Positions 8,659-17,413 of a stretch of 46,093 nt of DNA are shown one piece after another (position 1 is the stretch's first letter; every line of letters starts with the position of its first letter). The stretch is from an uncultured Gammaproteobacteria bacterium (GTDB taxonomy: Bacteria; Pseudomonadota; Gammaproteobacteria; Enterobacterales; Succinivibrionaceae), in the NCBI GenBank assembly GCA_900315395.1, contig OMZC01000068.1:1-46093 (forward strand), given 5' to 3'. The notes beneath the pieces were generated by a model. That model was not told the DNA's origin, ran no database searches, and saw nothing but the letters and a program-made list of their open reading frames with translations. The position numbers and the translations under genes were made by a program.

Positions 8659-10482
8659 CTATTTAAGTGTTTCCACTTTTACTCTGCAGTACTTATTAGA
8701 AAATGCAATTGCATAAGCATAGACATTGTCAATTGAGCTGTCTTTTATGTAGCTGTCAGCATATTTCTTTTCTTTAATCTGTTCTAATGCTACTTTCTGA
8801 GCGCCTAGAAGTTCATCTGTACTTGAACATGACTTAATTTCAATAATTACAGCTGTTTTACCAGGATTATCTTTAAACGCAAAATCAAGATAACCTAATC
8901 CTGCTTCTGCGTTTGACCTGTAACATGAAATTACATCTTTACAATTAAAGAAGATCCCTGATAAAAAGCCCTGATAGAAGTTCTCTGGATTTGATTTTGT
9001 AGCAAAGTCTCTAGTTGATACATAAGCTAAGATTACTTCTGATAGTAAGTCTTCAACTTTCTTTTCATTGCCATTTAATAAAGCTTTTGCAATGTTAACA
9101 GCTTTGAAATCTGGTCCTTCTTTTACCATGTCATTAAAACATTCTGTAATGTTAGAGTTAAAACACTCTAAGATTTCCTTATTTGGTATCTTTACAAGAT
9201 AATTATTCTTTGAAGGATTACCAACTGCTGTTAAATAACCTGTATGTAGTAATAATGAGAAGAAATCGTCAGGATCATGGAGTTTTAAATCGTCATAATT
9301 CATAGAATCATTGATTTTTACTTCAATACTCTTTCCATCAACCAAATTCTGAAGTTTCTCTCTAATGGTCTTGTTGAAATATCCTAAGTATTCCTGCAAA
9401 ATTTTAGAAGATGACATTGCATTCCAGTAGTTTTCTGGTTTTATATCAGATTCTGTTCCATTTAATTTATGTTCATAGTTTTCTGCAACAAAATTGATAA
9501 CATCCCATGGACAGAACATTTCTTCATTATAGAAACGGTATCCATCATAGTTTTCTTTGACCATCCCCTCGTATTCACTTAGGTTATAGTCTTCTAAGAC
9601 TTTTTTGGTTTCTTCTTTGTTGAAGCCTATGATTGATGTAAATTCAGACTGTGTACTTAAAATTGTATTTACAACATTGTTAACACCTGTAAAAATCGAA
9701 TTCTTTGCAACATTTAAACAGCCTGTCATAACTACTTTATAAATAGGTGCATTTTCCTCATTAGTATTCTTAGGAGTTCTTTTTAGTACTCCTAAAAAAG
9801 CACTGATAAGTTCAACCATTTCTTCATGATACTTACCAGCAGCCGCTTTTGCTAATGGAACGTCATATTCATCTATTAGAAGAATTACCTGTTTCTTAAA
9901 ATGTTTGAACAAGCAATTGCTAAGGAAATTTAACGAATCAGTAAGGTTGTTTTGATTTATTGGCTTTTTTAAATAAGCATCACTGCACAGATTTTTTAAG
10001 TCTAATTTATCATCTTCTGTTAGAACTTCGCTTTTTTGCAGAAAACTGTAGGTTCTAGCTAGTCCTTTTACTAGATTAACGAGTTCGCCTTTTGCTACTT
10101 CATAGCTAATACCTTTAATATCTTTTAGCGAAATAAAGATAACAGGAAATTGTCCCATGTACTTATCAACAAAAACTTTATTTTTCATGATTTCTTTATC
10201 TTTAAAGCGTTTTTGCTGAAAACTGGTATCTGAAGGATTTATATAATTTAAACGAAAGAAATCAGCAAACATATCCATGAGTAAGGTTTTGCCAAATCTA
10301 CGAGGTCTTGTAAATAAAAGTACTGAGCTACCATCCTCAGCAAAGACAGATCTTAGATATAAAGTCTTATCAACATAGTATTTATTTTTGGTAATGATTT
10401 CAGAATATGTATCACCACCTGCTGGTAATAACTTGTATTTCGTTAAGTCTGTCATTTGCATACCTTTATATCTGATTGTCAT
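8659..10482 (-). CDS. AAA-ATPase-like protein with intact PD-(D/E)XK nuclease domain
   Basis: A 607-residue protein with an N-terminal AAA-ATPase_like domain and a C-terminal PDDEXK_9 domain. Walker A is TRPRRFGKTLLMDM near residues 57-70 and Walker B is VILLIDEYDVPLAKA near 199-213. The nuclease core is complete: GLGYLDFAFK, then TAVIIEIKSC near 550, giving the D...ExK triad. ATGs at 10482 and 10455 are both possible. An AAAGG sits 7 nt before the second, so MTDLTKYKLLPAG (598 residues) may be the true start. It is a single gene between two terminators, facing a diverged relative with a dead nuclease. Such genes are multicopy in many gut anaerobes and their role is unknown; defence or mobile-element association is often suspected but nothing here proves it. 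Confidence 0.8.
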   Translation of the reverse strand: MTIRYKGMQMTDLTKYKLLPAGGDTYSEIITKNKYYVDKTLYLRSVFAEDGSSVLLFTRPRRFGKTLLMDMFADFFRLNYINPSDTSFQQKRFKDKEIMKNKVFVDKYMGQFPVIFISLKDIKGISYEVAKGELVNLVKGLARTYSFLQKSEVLTEDDKLDLKNLCSDAYLKKPINQNNLTDSLNFLSNCLFKHFKKQVILLIDEYDVPLAKAAAGKYHEEMVELISAFLGVLKRTPKNTNEENAPIYKVVMTGCLNVAKNSIFTGVNNVVNTILSTQSEFTSIIGFNKEETKKVLEDYNLSEYEGMVKENYDGYRFYNEEMFCPWDVINFVAENYEHKLNGTESDIKPENYWNAMSSSKILQEYLGYFNKTIREKLQNLVDGKSIEVKINDSMNYDDLKLHDPDDFFSLLLHTGYLTAVGNPSKNNYLVKIPNKEILECFNSNITECFNDMVKEGPDFKAVNIAKALLNGNEKKVEDLLSEVILAYVSTRDFATKSNPENFYQGFLSGIFFNCKDVISCYRSNAEAGLGYLDFAFKDNPGKTAVIIEIKSCSSTDELLGAQKVALEQIKEKKYADSYIKDSSIDNVYAYAIAFSNKYCRVKVETLK

Positions 10483-10564
10483 TTACTTCCCAAAAGACTG
10501 CTTTCTTCTTATTCATAATCAATTATATATTATCTAGCTAACGTTATTTGCTTACAGAATCAAA

Positions 10565-10600
10565 TAATAAAAAAGCAGAACCTCACGTAGAGATCCTGCT
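10565..10600 (-). terminator. Rho-independent terminator after metQ copy 2
   Basis: On the minus strand an 11-bp stem, AGCAGGATCTC paired with GAGGTTCTGCT (two G-U pairs) around TACGT, is followed by TTTTTTATTATT. It ends the second methionine transporter unit. Confidence 0.8.
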
Positions 10601-10630
10601 CTCCATTTTATCTAACAAGTTTTCTTGATA

Positions 10631-11422
10631 TTAGAATGCTGGAACTACAGCACCTTGGTATTTATCAAGGATGAACTTCTTGATTTCAGGAGTTCTTAAA
10701 GCTTTTACTAGAGCCTGAACACCAGCTGATTTAGCAGTCTTTGAATTTGCTACGATAATATTTACGTATGGTGAATCTGAGCTCTCGATGTATAGAGAAT
10801 CCTTTAATGGATTTAGACCAGCACCAATTGCATAGTTGGTGTTGATGATTGAAATATCAGTATCATCTAAAGCACGTGGTAGCTGAGGAGCTTCTAATTC
10901 TTTGAAGTTTAAGTTCTTCTTGTTCTCTTTAACATCTAAAGGAGTAGCGGTTACGCTCTTTGGATCTTCAAGAGTAATTAAGCCAGCAGCCTGTAAAAGT
11001 AATAATGCACGACCACCATTGGTTGGATCATTAGGAATTGCAACAGTTGCGCCATCTTTTAGATCCTTTAAATCTTTAATCTTCTTTGAGTAAACGCCCA
11101 TTGGCTCAATGTGAACACCACCAACATTCACTAAGTCAGAGCCACGCTCTTTTACGAATGCCTTTAAGTAAGGCTCGTGCTCTTCGAAGTTGCAATCTAG
11201 CTGACCATCTGAAACAGCTAAGTTAGGCTGAACATAATCGTTGAACTCTGTAATTTTTAAATCAAAACCTTCTTTAGCTAGGATTGGCTTTACAGCCTCT
11301 AAGATCTCAGCATGAGGTACTGGAGTTGCGCCTACAGTAATTGTCTCATTAGCATAAGCTGAGAATGATACAGAAGCTGCAGTTAGAGCAGCTAAACCTA
11401 AAAGTGACTTAATCTTATTCAT
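10631..11422 (-). CDS. metQ: MetQ-family methionine-binding protein (copy 2, secreted form)
   Basis: NLPA/MetQ-family substrate-binding protein of 263 residues. I choose the ATG at 11422, giving MNKIKSLLGLAALT, because GGAG lies 9 nt upstream and the signal peptide starts there; the longer frame to 11485 adds a charged stretch with no rationale. The signal peptide ends SFSAYA-NE, a type I cleavage site with no lipobox cysteine. It should therefore be a soluble periplasmic protein, unlike copy 1 at 4448-5299, which is a lipoprotein. Family segments EFNDYVQPN and AIPNDPTNGGRALLLLQAAG are conserved. It lies downstream of metI copy 2, separated by about 190 bp that contain a hairpin terminator, so its expression may be partly independent. 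Confidence 0.9.
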   Translation of the reverse strand: MNKIKSLLGLAALTAASVSFSAYANETITVGATPVPHAEILEAVKPILAKEGFDLKITEFNDYVQPNLAVSDGQLDCNFEEHEPYLKAFVKERGSDLVNVGGVHIEPMGVYSKKIKDLKDLKDGATVAIPNDPTNGGRALLLLQAAGLITLEDPKSVTATPLDVKENKKNLNFKELEAPQLPRALDDTDISIINTNYAIGAGLNPLKDSLYIESSDSPYVNIIVANSKTAKSAGVQALVKALRTPEIKKFILDKYQGAVVPAF

Positions 11423-11533
11423 TATATTAATCTCCATGAAATGATTCTTACCTAATTTGTTTCGTTGGTAATAATATGCCCTCATTGCTTTTGAAGATCA
11501 ACAAGTTAATAATACTATTTTTGAATTGACACT

Positions 11534-11550
11534 TATAGCCAACGGCTATA
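11534..11550. promoter_or_regulatory. Perfect palindrome between metI and metQ copy 2
   Basis: TATAGCC-AAC-GGCTATA is a 7-bp perfect inverted repeat with a 3-bp centre. It could be an operator for metQ copy 2. It is not a MetJ box, and no second copy was seen upstream of the other met operon. Confidence 0.3.
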
Positions 11551-11558
11551 ATTGCAAT

Positions 11559-11592
11559 AAAAAAGGAGAGCTACTATGAGTTCTCCTTTTTT
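11559..11592. terminator. Bidirectional-looking terminator hairpin between metI and metQ copy 2
   Basis: AAAAAAGGAGA (11559-11569) and TCTCCTTTTTT (11582-11592) form an 11-bp stem with a 12-nt loop and a U-tract on both strands. On the minus strand it lies 21 nt after metI ends and would separate metNI from metQ transcription. Confidence 0.6.
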
Positions 11593-11613
11593 AAGTACTT
11601 TGTTTGAATTGTA

Positions 11614-12303
11614 CTATCTATGGTCAACTTTCTTGGTTAAGTAGTCACCTACAAGCTGGGTTAACTGCACCATTAGAATCAAGATAATTACAGTTAAAAT
11701 CATGATAGATACTTGGAATCTTTGATAACCGTATCTGATAGCGATATCGCCTAAACCGCCACCACCGATAGTACCTGCCATTGCTGAACAACCGATAATT
11801 ACAATTACAGTTAATGTAAAGTTTTGAATTAACTCAGGTAATGCCTCAGGTAACAGCACTTTTCTAATGATTCTAAATGGACTTGCTCCCATTGATTGAG
11901 CAGCTTCAATTAGACCATAGGATACAGTTCTTAATGATGTTTCAACTAGTCTACCTAAAAAAGGAATAGTTGAAATTGTCAAAGGCACAATTGCAGCAGT
12001 AGTACCGATACTTGTACCTACAAAGAACTTTGTAATAGGAATAATTGCCACCATTAAAATAATAAATGGAATTGATCTTAAGGCATTAACAATTGAACCT
12101 AATACAGAATAGAACACTGGTGAATACCAGAAATAACCTTTAGAGGTAACAAGTAAAATTACACCTAAAGGCACACCAACAATAATAGAGATTGCTGTAG
12201 CTAAAAACACCATGTAGAAAGTATCAACAGTACCGTCAAATAAAAGTACTGAGATTTTCGCTGCATATGATGACAGACCTAAAGAAGTTAAAAACTCAAT
12301 CAT
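11614..12303 (-). CDS. metI: Methionine ABC transporter permease MetI (copy 2)
   Basis: Inner-membrane permease of 229 residues with about five hydrophobic segments. The coupling loop EAAQSMGASPFRIIRKVLLPEA lies near residues 132-153, and the hallmark AGTIGGGGLGDIAIRYGYQR near 184-203. Its ATG abuts the metN stop codon (TAA then ATG), and a GGAGG ribosome-binding site lies inside the end of metN. It is clearly paralogous to the permease at 2381-3061 but diverged at many positions, so the two sets are not a recent duplication. Confidence 0.92.
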   Translation of the reverse strand: MIEFLTSLGLSSYAAKISVLLFDGTVDTFYMVFLATAISIIVGVPLGVILLVTSKGYFWYSPVFYSVLGSIVNALRSIPFIILMVAIIPITKFFVGTSIGTTAAIVPLTISTIPFLGRLVETSLRTVSYGLIEAAQSMGASPFRIIRKVLLPEALPELIQNFTLTVIVIIGCSAMAGTIGGGGLGDIAIRYGYQRFQVSIMILTVIILILMVQLTQLVGDYLTKKVDHR

Positions 12304-13359
12304 TTATTTTGCCTCCTTTAGCTGATAACCAAGAAGCTTAACTCTGTAAACTCTCTTCTCTAGCTCAACTTTAGCTTTGTTAATAATGTCCTCATTACCT
12401 TCGATTGCAATAATCAGAACACCTAGAGGCTCATTTTGAATATGGTTAATTTGACCTGCCATAATGCCAATCTTTACGCCTAGCTTTTCAGCTACATCGA
12501 CAATCACAGGATCTTCAGCTTTATCGCCTAAGAATAAAACCTCAAACCAGGCTTTTGAACCTTCTTGATATGTATCTGTAAGATGTGTGTACTCTAAAAG
12601 ATCATTTAAGTCTTTTCTTACAACAGCGCTTACTAGTCTCTTAGTTAACTCTTTTTGTGGATTTGCAAATACATCGATAGTATTCCCCATCTCACTGATA
12701 AGACCACCATCAATAACTGCAACTCTGTCACAGCATTCTTTGATTACTTCTAACTGGTGAGTAATGATCACGATGGTAAGATTTAGTTTCTTTTTAAGAT
12801 CTTGTAGTAACTTCAAGATTGAGCTTGTTGTCTTTGGATCAAGAGCTGAAGTAGCTTCATCACAAAGTAAGATCTTAGGATTTGTTGCTAATGCTCTTGC
12901 AATACCTACCCTTTGCTTCTGACCTCCAGATAATTGAGCAGGATAAACATCAGCTTTATCACCAAGTCCTACCATTTCAAGCAACTCTTTTACCTTAGCT
13001 TTTATGGTCTTTTTGTCATTTTGAGGATTCAGCTCAAGTGGAAAGGCTACGTTTTGAGCTACAGTCATTGAAGATAATAGATTGAATTGCTGGAAGATCA
13101 TTCCAATTGATTGTCTTACTTTTCTTAACTGTACTTCTTTGTAGTCTGTGATATCTTCACCATCAATGATAACCCTGCCCTCTGTTGGAGTTTCAAGCAT
13201 ATTGATGATTCTAATAAGTGTCGATTTACCTGCACCAGAAAGACCAATCACACCAAAGATTTCACCTTTGTTAATAGTTAGATTGATACCTTTTAATGCA
13301 TGCAAGCTATGATTTTTATCTAGCTGATAAACTTTGTGTATATTCTCTAATTTTATCAT
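12304..13359 (-). CDS. metN: Methionine import ABC transporter ATPase MetN (copy 2)
   Basis: A 351-residue ATPase. Walker A GLSGAGKSTL near residues 39-48, ABC signature LSGGQKQRVGIARALA near 143, Walker B ILLCDEATSALDP near 166 and switch histidine in IITHQLEV are all present. A C-terminal NIL regulatory domain follows from about residue 265, so feedback control by methionine is plausible. It is the first gene of a minus-strand metN-metI-metQ unit. The 344-bp region upstream, shared with the divergent 13704 gene, should carry the promoter. Having two MetNI pairs within 13 kb suggests different substrates or expression conditions. Confidence 0.93.
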   Translation of the reverse strand: MIKLENIHKVYQLDKNHSLHALKGINLTINKGEIFGVIGLSGAGKSTLIRIINMLETPTEGRVIIDGEDITDYKEVQLRKVRQSIGMIFQQFNLLSSMTVAQNVAFPLELNPQNDKKTIKAKVKELLEMVGLGDKADVYPAQLSGGQKQRVGIARALATNPKILLCDEATSALDPKTTSSILKLLQDLKKKLNLTIVIITHQLEVIKECCDRVAVIDGGLISEMGNTIDVFANPQKELTKRLVSAVVRKDLNDLLEYTHLTDTYQEGSKAWFEVLFLGDKAEDPVIVDVAEKLGVKIGIMAGQINHIQNEPLGVLIIAIEGNEDIINKAKVELEKRVYRVKLLGYQLKEAK

Positions 13360-13703
13360 TTTGACTAATCCTAGTATGGACTTTTAAGTCATATCTTATT
13401 GCAATGCAGATTATTTTATTTGTTATTTCTGTCTTTTTTATAATATTCTAAAGATCTTTACAAGATATTCTCTCTATTTGAGAAAGAAAAAATTTCTTCT
13501 GATATATATGATCTGATTGTAAGGATAGACAAAAAAGATTTAAAATTCATAACGTAAACTAAAGAAACGCAATAGAATCTCTTTTTAAATTGAATTAGAT
13601 GATTATGTTCAAAACCTATATAATGTTTTATACAAATTGAATAGTCTAATTCATGTTTTGGCGTTGTTTCGCCACAATAAATTTAAGTTCAGAAGGAAAT
13701 CTA
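13360..13703. other. Divergent intergenic region between metN copy 2 and the 13704 gene
   Basis: This AT-rich stretch has no supportable gene. It must hold promoters for both directions. TATAAT at 13619-13624 is a good -10 candidate for the plus-strand gene, with TTAGAT 18 bp upstream as a weak -35. It also contains a 19-bp sequence (13531-13549) found again upstream of rsxA. Confidence 0.5.
13531..13549 (+). repeat. 19-bp direct repeat, copy A
   Basis: AAAAAAGATTTAAAATTCA occurs here, 155 bp before the 13704 gene, and identically at 17414-17432, 175 bp before rsxA. Both are followed within a few bases by CGT. Confidence 0.6.
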
Positions 13704-15521
13704 ATGGCTTTTGGAATTTTTTCTAAAAACAAAAACAATCAGCAAAACGAAGACTCTGGTAAGGTAGCATCACTTTTTAAAAAGATCCGCCTTAATGTTA
13801 ACCAGACTTCAGGCAAAACTATCAATAGAGATTTCGATTCTGAACCAAGCTTCGGTCAAGTAAATCAGAATTACGCATCAATAGATCCTACACAAGGCAA
13901 TCCAGGTCAAAATGTAAATTCTCAGGATCAATTTTCTAGTGCTTTTTCAGATCCAGGTTTTACAAATATCGTTCCACCACAGAATTTAGAGCAAAAGTTG
14001 CAAACTTCAGATTTTGATTTATCAAATTCACAAGGATTGTCACAACCAAATACACAGACTCATGAAGAAGAAACTATTTATGCAGTTGGTCCTTCAGAGC
14101 GCGAATTAAAGAAACACGATTACTACACATATAAAGCTAATGAAGCTTATTTAAATGAAGAAGGTCGTGACTCAGGACACTTATACATTGCGCCTGGTGA
14201 GCCTTTAAGACCAAGAAAGCCTAAAGCTGAAGTTAAACAGGAAGAAGAAAAGACTCCTATTCAAACCGATCTTTTTTCTAATAACACTATGGTTCAAGGA
14301 GACATTCCTGCTCATATTACAACTGAAGCAAAGCAGAATTCACAGAACACAGCTCCTGTAAATGAAGATAAGCCTACTGTAAATACTAGTGTTAAAGAGA
14401 ATACTGTGGCTGTGCAAAATACAGTTGAGGCAAATAATCCAGCCTCTAATGGTTTAGCTAAGCCATCTTTTGAGAATACAACTCAAAGTAATCCTGCTGA
14501 TAACCAAATAAATCAGCAAGCAACCTTTGCAAATAATCAACAGGCAAATGTTGGTGGCAGTACAGCTCAATCAAGCATTTTTGCGAATGTTAAAAACACT
14601 AACTTAAACTTTGGACCATTGGCAGAACAAACTAACAATTCTGAACCAAACTTTAATCAGAATGCGCAAGTACAGCCAAATGTTCAAGCTCAACAGCAAG
14701 TTCCAAATGAACATTTAGCTTCTGACACTCAGATTAAAGTTAACAATGAGATTTCAGGCTTTGTTTATGTTTTAGTCTTTTTAAGACAGCTTGTAGCGTC
14801 ATTTTTTAACTTTACTAATTTAGGCGCTTTATTTCCAAAGCAAGCTTTATCAATCTTAGGTCCGTCAGCTCCTGCTTTCATGCCATTACCATACTTTGTA
14901 ATTGGCTTAATTACCTGTGCTTTAGCTATGTTCATGCAATCTGTATGTCAGAGCTATTCATTGTGTGCTGCTGTTGTTACCATGTTCTTCTTTGCATTAA
15001 CAGGATCTGGGGCATTCAGAGGAATTGGTCATTTATGTACAGCAATTTCTTTAAGAAAGATTGATACTTATGGCAAGATCTTAATTACACTGATTGTGAT
15101 CAGTCTGTTTGCAAGATCAATTCAGTATTTTTCAAAATACATGGAATTAGACTTCTATTTCTGCCTAGGCTTTGCTGTTATCTTTATGTTAAGCTCATTT
15201 ACTGCAACCACCTTAAACTTTGGTTCATCAGACGATCCGGTAAGTTCATTTGGAACTTTAGGTCTTAAAGGTTTAATAGCAGGAACTATTATCAGTCTTG
15301 CAATTACTTTTGTCGTACTAGATTGGCAGATTGCTTTGACTATGTTAGGCATTTGCCTGCTTTGCAGAGTTTTAATTGGTCAGTTTATGGTAGTAAAAGG
15401 AATTAAGGCTAGCACTGATATGGTATGTGCCTTGCAGCTTATTACTGCAATCTTATTGATGCTAGAGCTTATCTTTACTAATGGATACTTTACCTTTATC
15501 AATCCAGCATTATTAGGTTAG
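13704..15521 (+). CDS. Q/N-rich membrane protein with a degenerate CobS-like domain
   Basis: A 605-residue protein. I start at the ATG at 13704 (MAFGIFSKNK) because AAGGA lies just upstream; the frame extends to 13653 without a better signal. Residues 1 to about 350 are polar and low-complexity, rich in Gln, Asn, Pro and Thr, with no visible fold. From about 351 to the end there are about seven hydrophobic segments. Their order (FLRQL start, PLPYFVIGLI, ALTGSGAFRGIGHLCTA, late GLKGLIAG) recalls adenosylcobinamide-GDP ribazoletransferase CobS. The LTGG(L/A)HxDGLAD motif of CobS is replaced by LTGSGAFRGIGHL, with no Asp, so the CobS reaction is unlikely. It stands alone between terminators and a divergent promoter. 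Function unknown; the CobS resemblance is a by-eye judgement. Confidence 0.6.
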   Translation: MAFGIFSKNKNNQQNEDSGKVASLFKKIRLNVNQTSGKTINRDFDSEPSFGQVNQNYASIDPTQGNPGQNVNSQDQFSSAFSDPGFTNIVPPQNLEQKLQTSDFDLSNSQGLSQPNTQTHEEETIYAVGPSERELKKHDYYTYKANEAYLNEEGRDSGHLYIAPGEPLRPRKPKAEVKQEEEKTPIQTDLFSNNTMVQGDIPAHITTEAKQNSQNTAPVNEDKPTVNTSVKENTVAVQNTVEANNPASNGLAKPSFENTTQSNPADNQINQQATFANNQQANVGGSTAQSSIFANVKNTNLNFGPLAEQTNNSEPNFNQNAQVQPNVQAQQQVPNEHLASDTQIKVNNEISGFVYVLVFLRQLVASFFNFTNLGALFPKQALSILGPSAPAFMPLPYFVIGLITCALAMFMQSVCQSYSLCAAVVTMFFFALTGSGAFRGIGHLCTAISLRKIDTYGKILITLIVISLFARSIQYFSKYMELDFYFCLGFAVIFMLSSFTATTLNFGSSDDPVSSFGTLGLKGLIAGTIISLAITFVVLDWQIALTMLGICLLCRVLIGQFMVVKGIKASTDMVCALQLITAILLMLELIFTNGYFTFINPALLG

Positions 15522-15567
15522 TTACCTAAAAAACACTTCTTTTCATTTGAAAATTTGTAATAAAGAA

Positions 15568-15608
15568 AAGCTCTTTCATGAAGTCTTAATGACTTTTTGA
15601 AAGAGCTT
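15568..15608. terminator. Terminator between the 13704 gene and tatD
   Basis: AAGCTCTTTCA (15568-15578) pairs perfectly with TGAAAGAGCTT (15598-15608), with an inner AAGTC/GACTT stem. On the minus strand it is followed by a T-rich tail, so it ends tatD transcription; it may also stop the plus-strand gene. Confidence 0.65.
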
Positions 15609-15615
15609 AGTATAT

Positions 15616-16482
15616 TTACTTCTCAAAAGGTTTGTCGATGACTTTTTCAAGTTTATAAGTACTAAATTCAACATCTGGTACTTTAATCTCACCTAACTTT
15701 AAACCATAGAGATTTTCAAAATTAGTAGAGGTAATTGAAGCGAACTTATCTTCACTGATACCTTTAAAATCTGCAATGAACTTTAATGTGTATCTTACAA
15801 AGGCAGGCTCATTTTCAACTCCTCTTACTGGAATTGGTGCAAGATATGGGCAGTCAGTTTCTACCATCATTCTGTCTACAGGTACGTATTTAATTACCTC
15901 TCTTACATTGTCTGAACCTTTGAAGGTTGAGATACCTGTAAAAGAAATATAAAAGCCCATATCAAGGCATGCTCTTGCCATCTCAACAGTATCAGTAAAG
16001 CAATGAATTACACCACCGACATCACGAGCATTTTCTGCTTTCATAATCTCTAGTGTGTCTTTTTTAGCCTCTCGAGCATGAATTACTAAAGGCTTATGAA
16101 CAGAGTGAGCTATATTGATTTGTCTAGCAAATGACGAGATCTGTATATCACGAGTCTCAGGTGCATAGTGGTAATCAAGACCAGTCTCACCTACAGCTAT
16201 AACCTTTGGAGAACTTTCAAGATTTTTGATTAACTCCTCATCTTTCCAGTCAGGATCATCCTCAAGATTTAGAGGATGGATGCCTAAAGCAAGGTAGATG
16301 TTGTCATAATCTTTAGCAATCTCGTAGTTTTTAAAAAACTCTTTTGTTGTACAAGATACATTTAAAAAGTGAGTAACACCTGCATGGTTAGCTCTTGCTA
16401 TGATCTGTTCTATTTTATTACCAGCTTTACCCTCCAAAGACAGGCTTGATAAGTGGCAATGTGAATCGACTAAATAAGTCAT
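15616..16482 (-). CDS. tatD: TatD-family metal-dependent hydrolase (DNase)
   Basis: A 288-residue TIM-barrel hydrolase. I use the ATG at 16482 (MTYLVDSHCHL), preceded by AAAGGA at proper spacing; the longer frame from 16548 runs into the end of nth. Visible metal-binding motifs are HCH at residues 8-10, GETGLDYHY near 100, IHAREAK near 136, HCFT near 160 and ETDCPYLAP near 210. TatD proteins are 3'-5' exonucleases linked to DNA repair and degradation. It lies 47 bp after nth on the same strand, so the two probably form one repair-related transcript. YcfH is the other E. coli member of this family and cannot be excluded as the nearest relative. Confidence 0.88.
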   Translation of the reverse strand: MTYLVDSHCHLSSLSLEGKAGNKIEQIIARANHAGVTHFLNVSCTTKEFFKNYEIAKDYDNIYLALGIHPLNLEDDPDWKDEELIKNLESSPKVIAVGETGLDYHYAPETRDIQISSFARQINIAHSVHKPLVIHAREAKKDTLEIMKAENARDVGGVIHCFTDTVEMARACLDMGFYISFTGISTFKGSDNVREVIKYVPVDRMMVETDCPYLAPIPVRGVENEPAFVRYTLKFIADFKGISEDKFASITSTNFENLYGLKLGEIKVPDVEFSTYKLEKVIDKPFEK

Positions 16483-16529
16483 GATTTTTCCTTTTAGATC
16501 CTTTTTACAATATGATTCTTTTCTTACAG

Positions 16530-17174
16530 CTAGATCCGTTTCTTGCAAATAGATGCTATTTTACATTCATTGCAAAGCAGTGTGCGAGCCTTACAAACGT
16601 ATCTGCCATGAAGTAACAAAAGATGGTGAGCATGAAGAAGATACTTCTCATCTATTAAAGGTACAATCCTATCTTCAACTTCTTTAGCTGTTTTACCTAA
16701 ACAAAATCCAGTTCTGTTACATACTCTAAAGATATGAGTATCTACAGCCACTGTAGGTTTGTTAAAAGCAACGTTTAATACAACCTTAGCTGTTTTAGAA
16801 CCAACGCCTGGTAGTTTTATGAGTTCATCATAAGTAGAAGGCACAACACCGTTAAAGTCATCACAAAGCATTTTAGACAGCTTTACAAGATATGATGCTT
16901 TCGCTTTCCAAAGACCAATGGTTCTGATTACATTACCCACAGCATCTTCTGAGAGTTCACTCATTTTAGATGGTGTTGGTGCCAATCTGAATAACTCAGG
17001 CGTGATCTTATTTACAGACTCATCTGTAGCCTGTGCTGAAAGCACCACAGCACACAAAAGCTCAAATGGATTATGAAATTTAAGCTCTGATTTGGGATTT
17101 GGGAAACACGATGACAAAATGTTCAGCATGTTTTCTCTTTGTTCTTTGTTAAGTAATGAGGTTTTAGCTACCAT
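16530..17174 (-). CDS. nth: Endonuclease III (DNA glycosylase/AP lyase)
   Basis: Removes oxidised pyrimidines from DNA and cleaves at abasic sites. With the start at 17174 (MVAKTSLLNKEQR) it has 214 residues, close to E. coli Nth (211). The frame runs open to 17240, but that extension has no match to the family. The helix-hairpin-helix LPGVGSKTAKVVLNVAF carries the catalytic Lys, and VAVDTHIFR the catalytic Asp. The C-terminal [4Fe-4S] ligands follow the exact C-x6-C-x2-C-x5-C pattern (CKARTLLCNECKIASIC). In E. coli nth is the last gene of the rsx operon; here it is divergent from rsxA and paired with tatD. Confidence 0.94.
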   Translation of the reverse strand: MVAKTSLLNKEQRENMLNILSSCFPNPKSELKFHNPFELLCAVVLSAQATDESVNKITPELFRLAPTPSKMSELSEDAVGNVIRTIGLWKAKASYLVKLSKMLCDDFNGVVPSTYDELIKLPGVGSKTAKVVLNVAFNKPTVAVDTHIFRVCNRTGFCLGKTAKEVEDRIVPLIDEKYLLHAHHLLLLHGRYVCKARTLLCNECKIASICKKRI

Positions 17175-17413
17175 AAAATGAACCGCACCTTGCTGTTTAT
17201 TGATTGGTATTTTACATGTTGCAACCAGTCTGTAAATCAAAAGATCATATTATGGCAAGCACTGACACTAAAATGTAATAAGAAATGCTAAGTTTAAAAA
17301 TATCAGAACTCATTCAACATTTACAATTTGAAATATAATTTTTAAAAATCGCCTTTCTTTAGTAAAATACTTAAGCTAACTTAGAATTTTTCTCAATATC
17401 TTTAGACTTTATG

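Noticed and set aside
6901-10482. The two AAA/PD-(D/E)XK genes as a complete toxin-antitoxin or defence system
   Set aside because: They are convergent, separately terminated, and no second defence component is nearby; the family's role is unknown, so no such claim is made.
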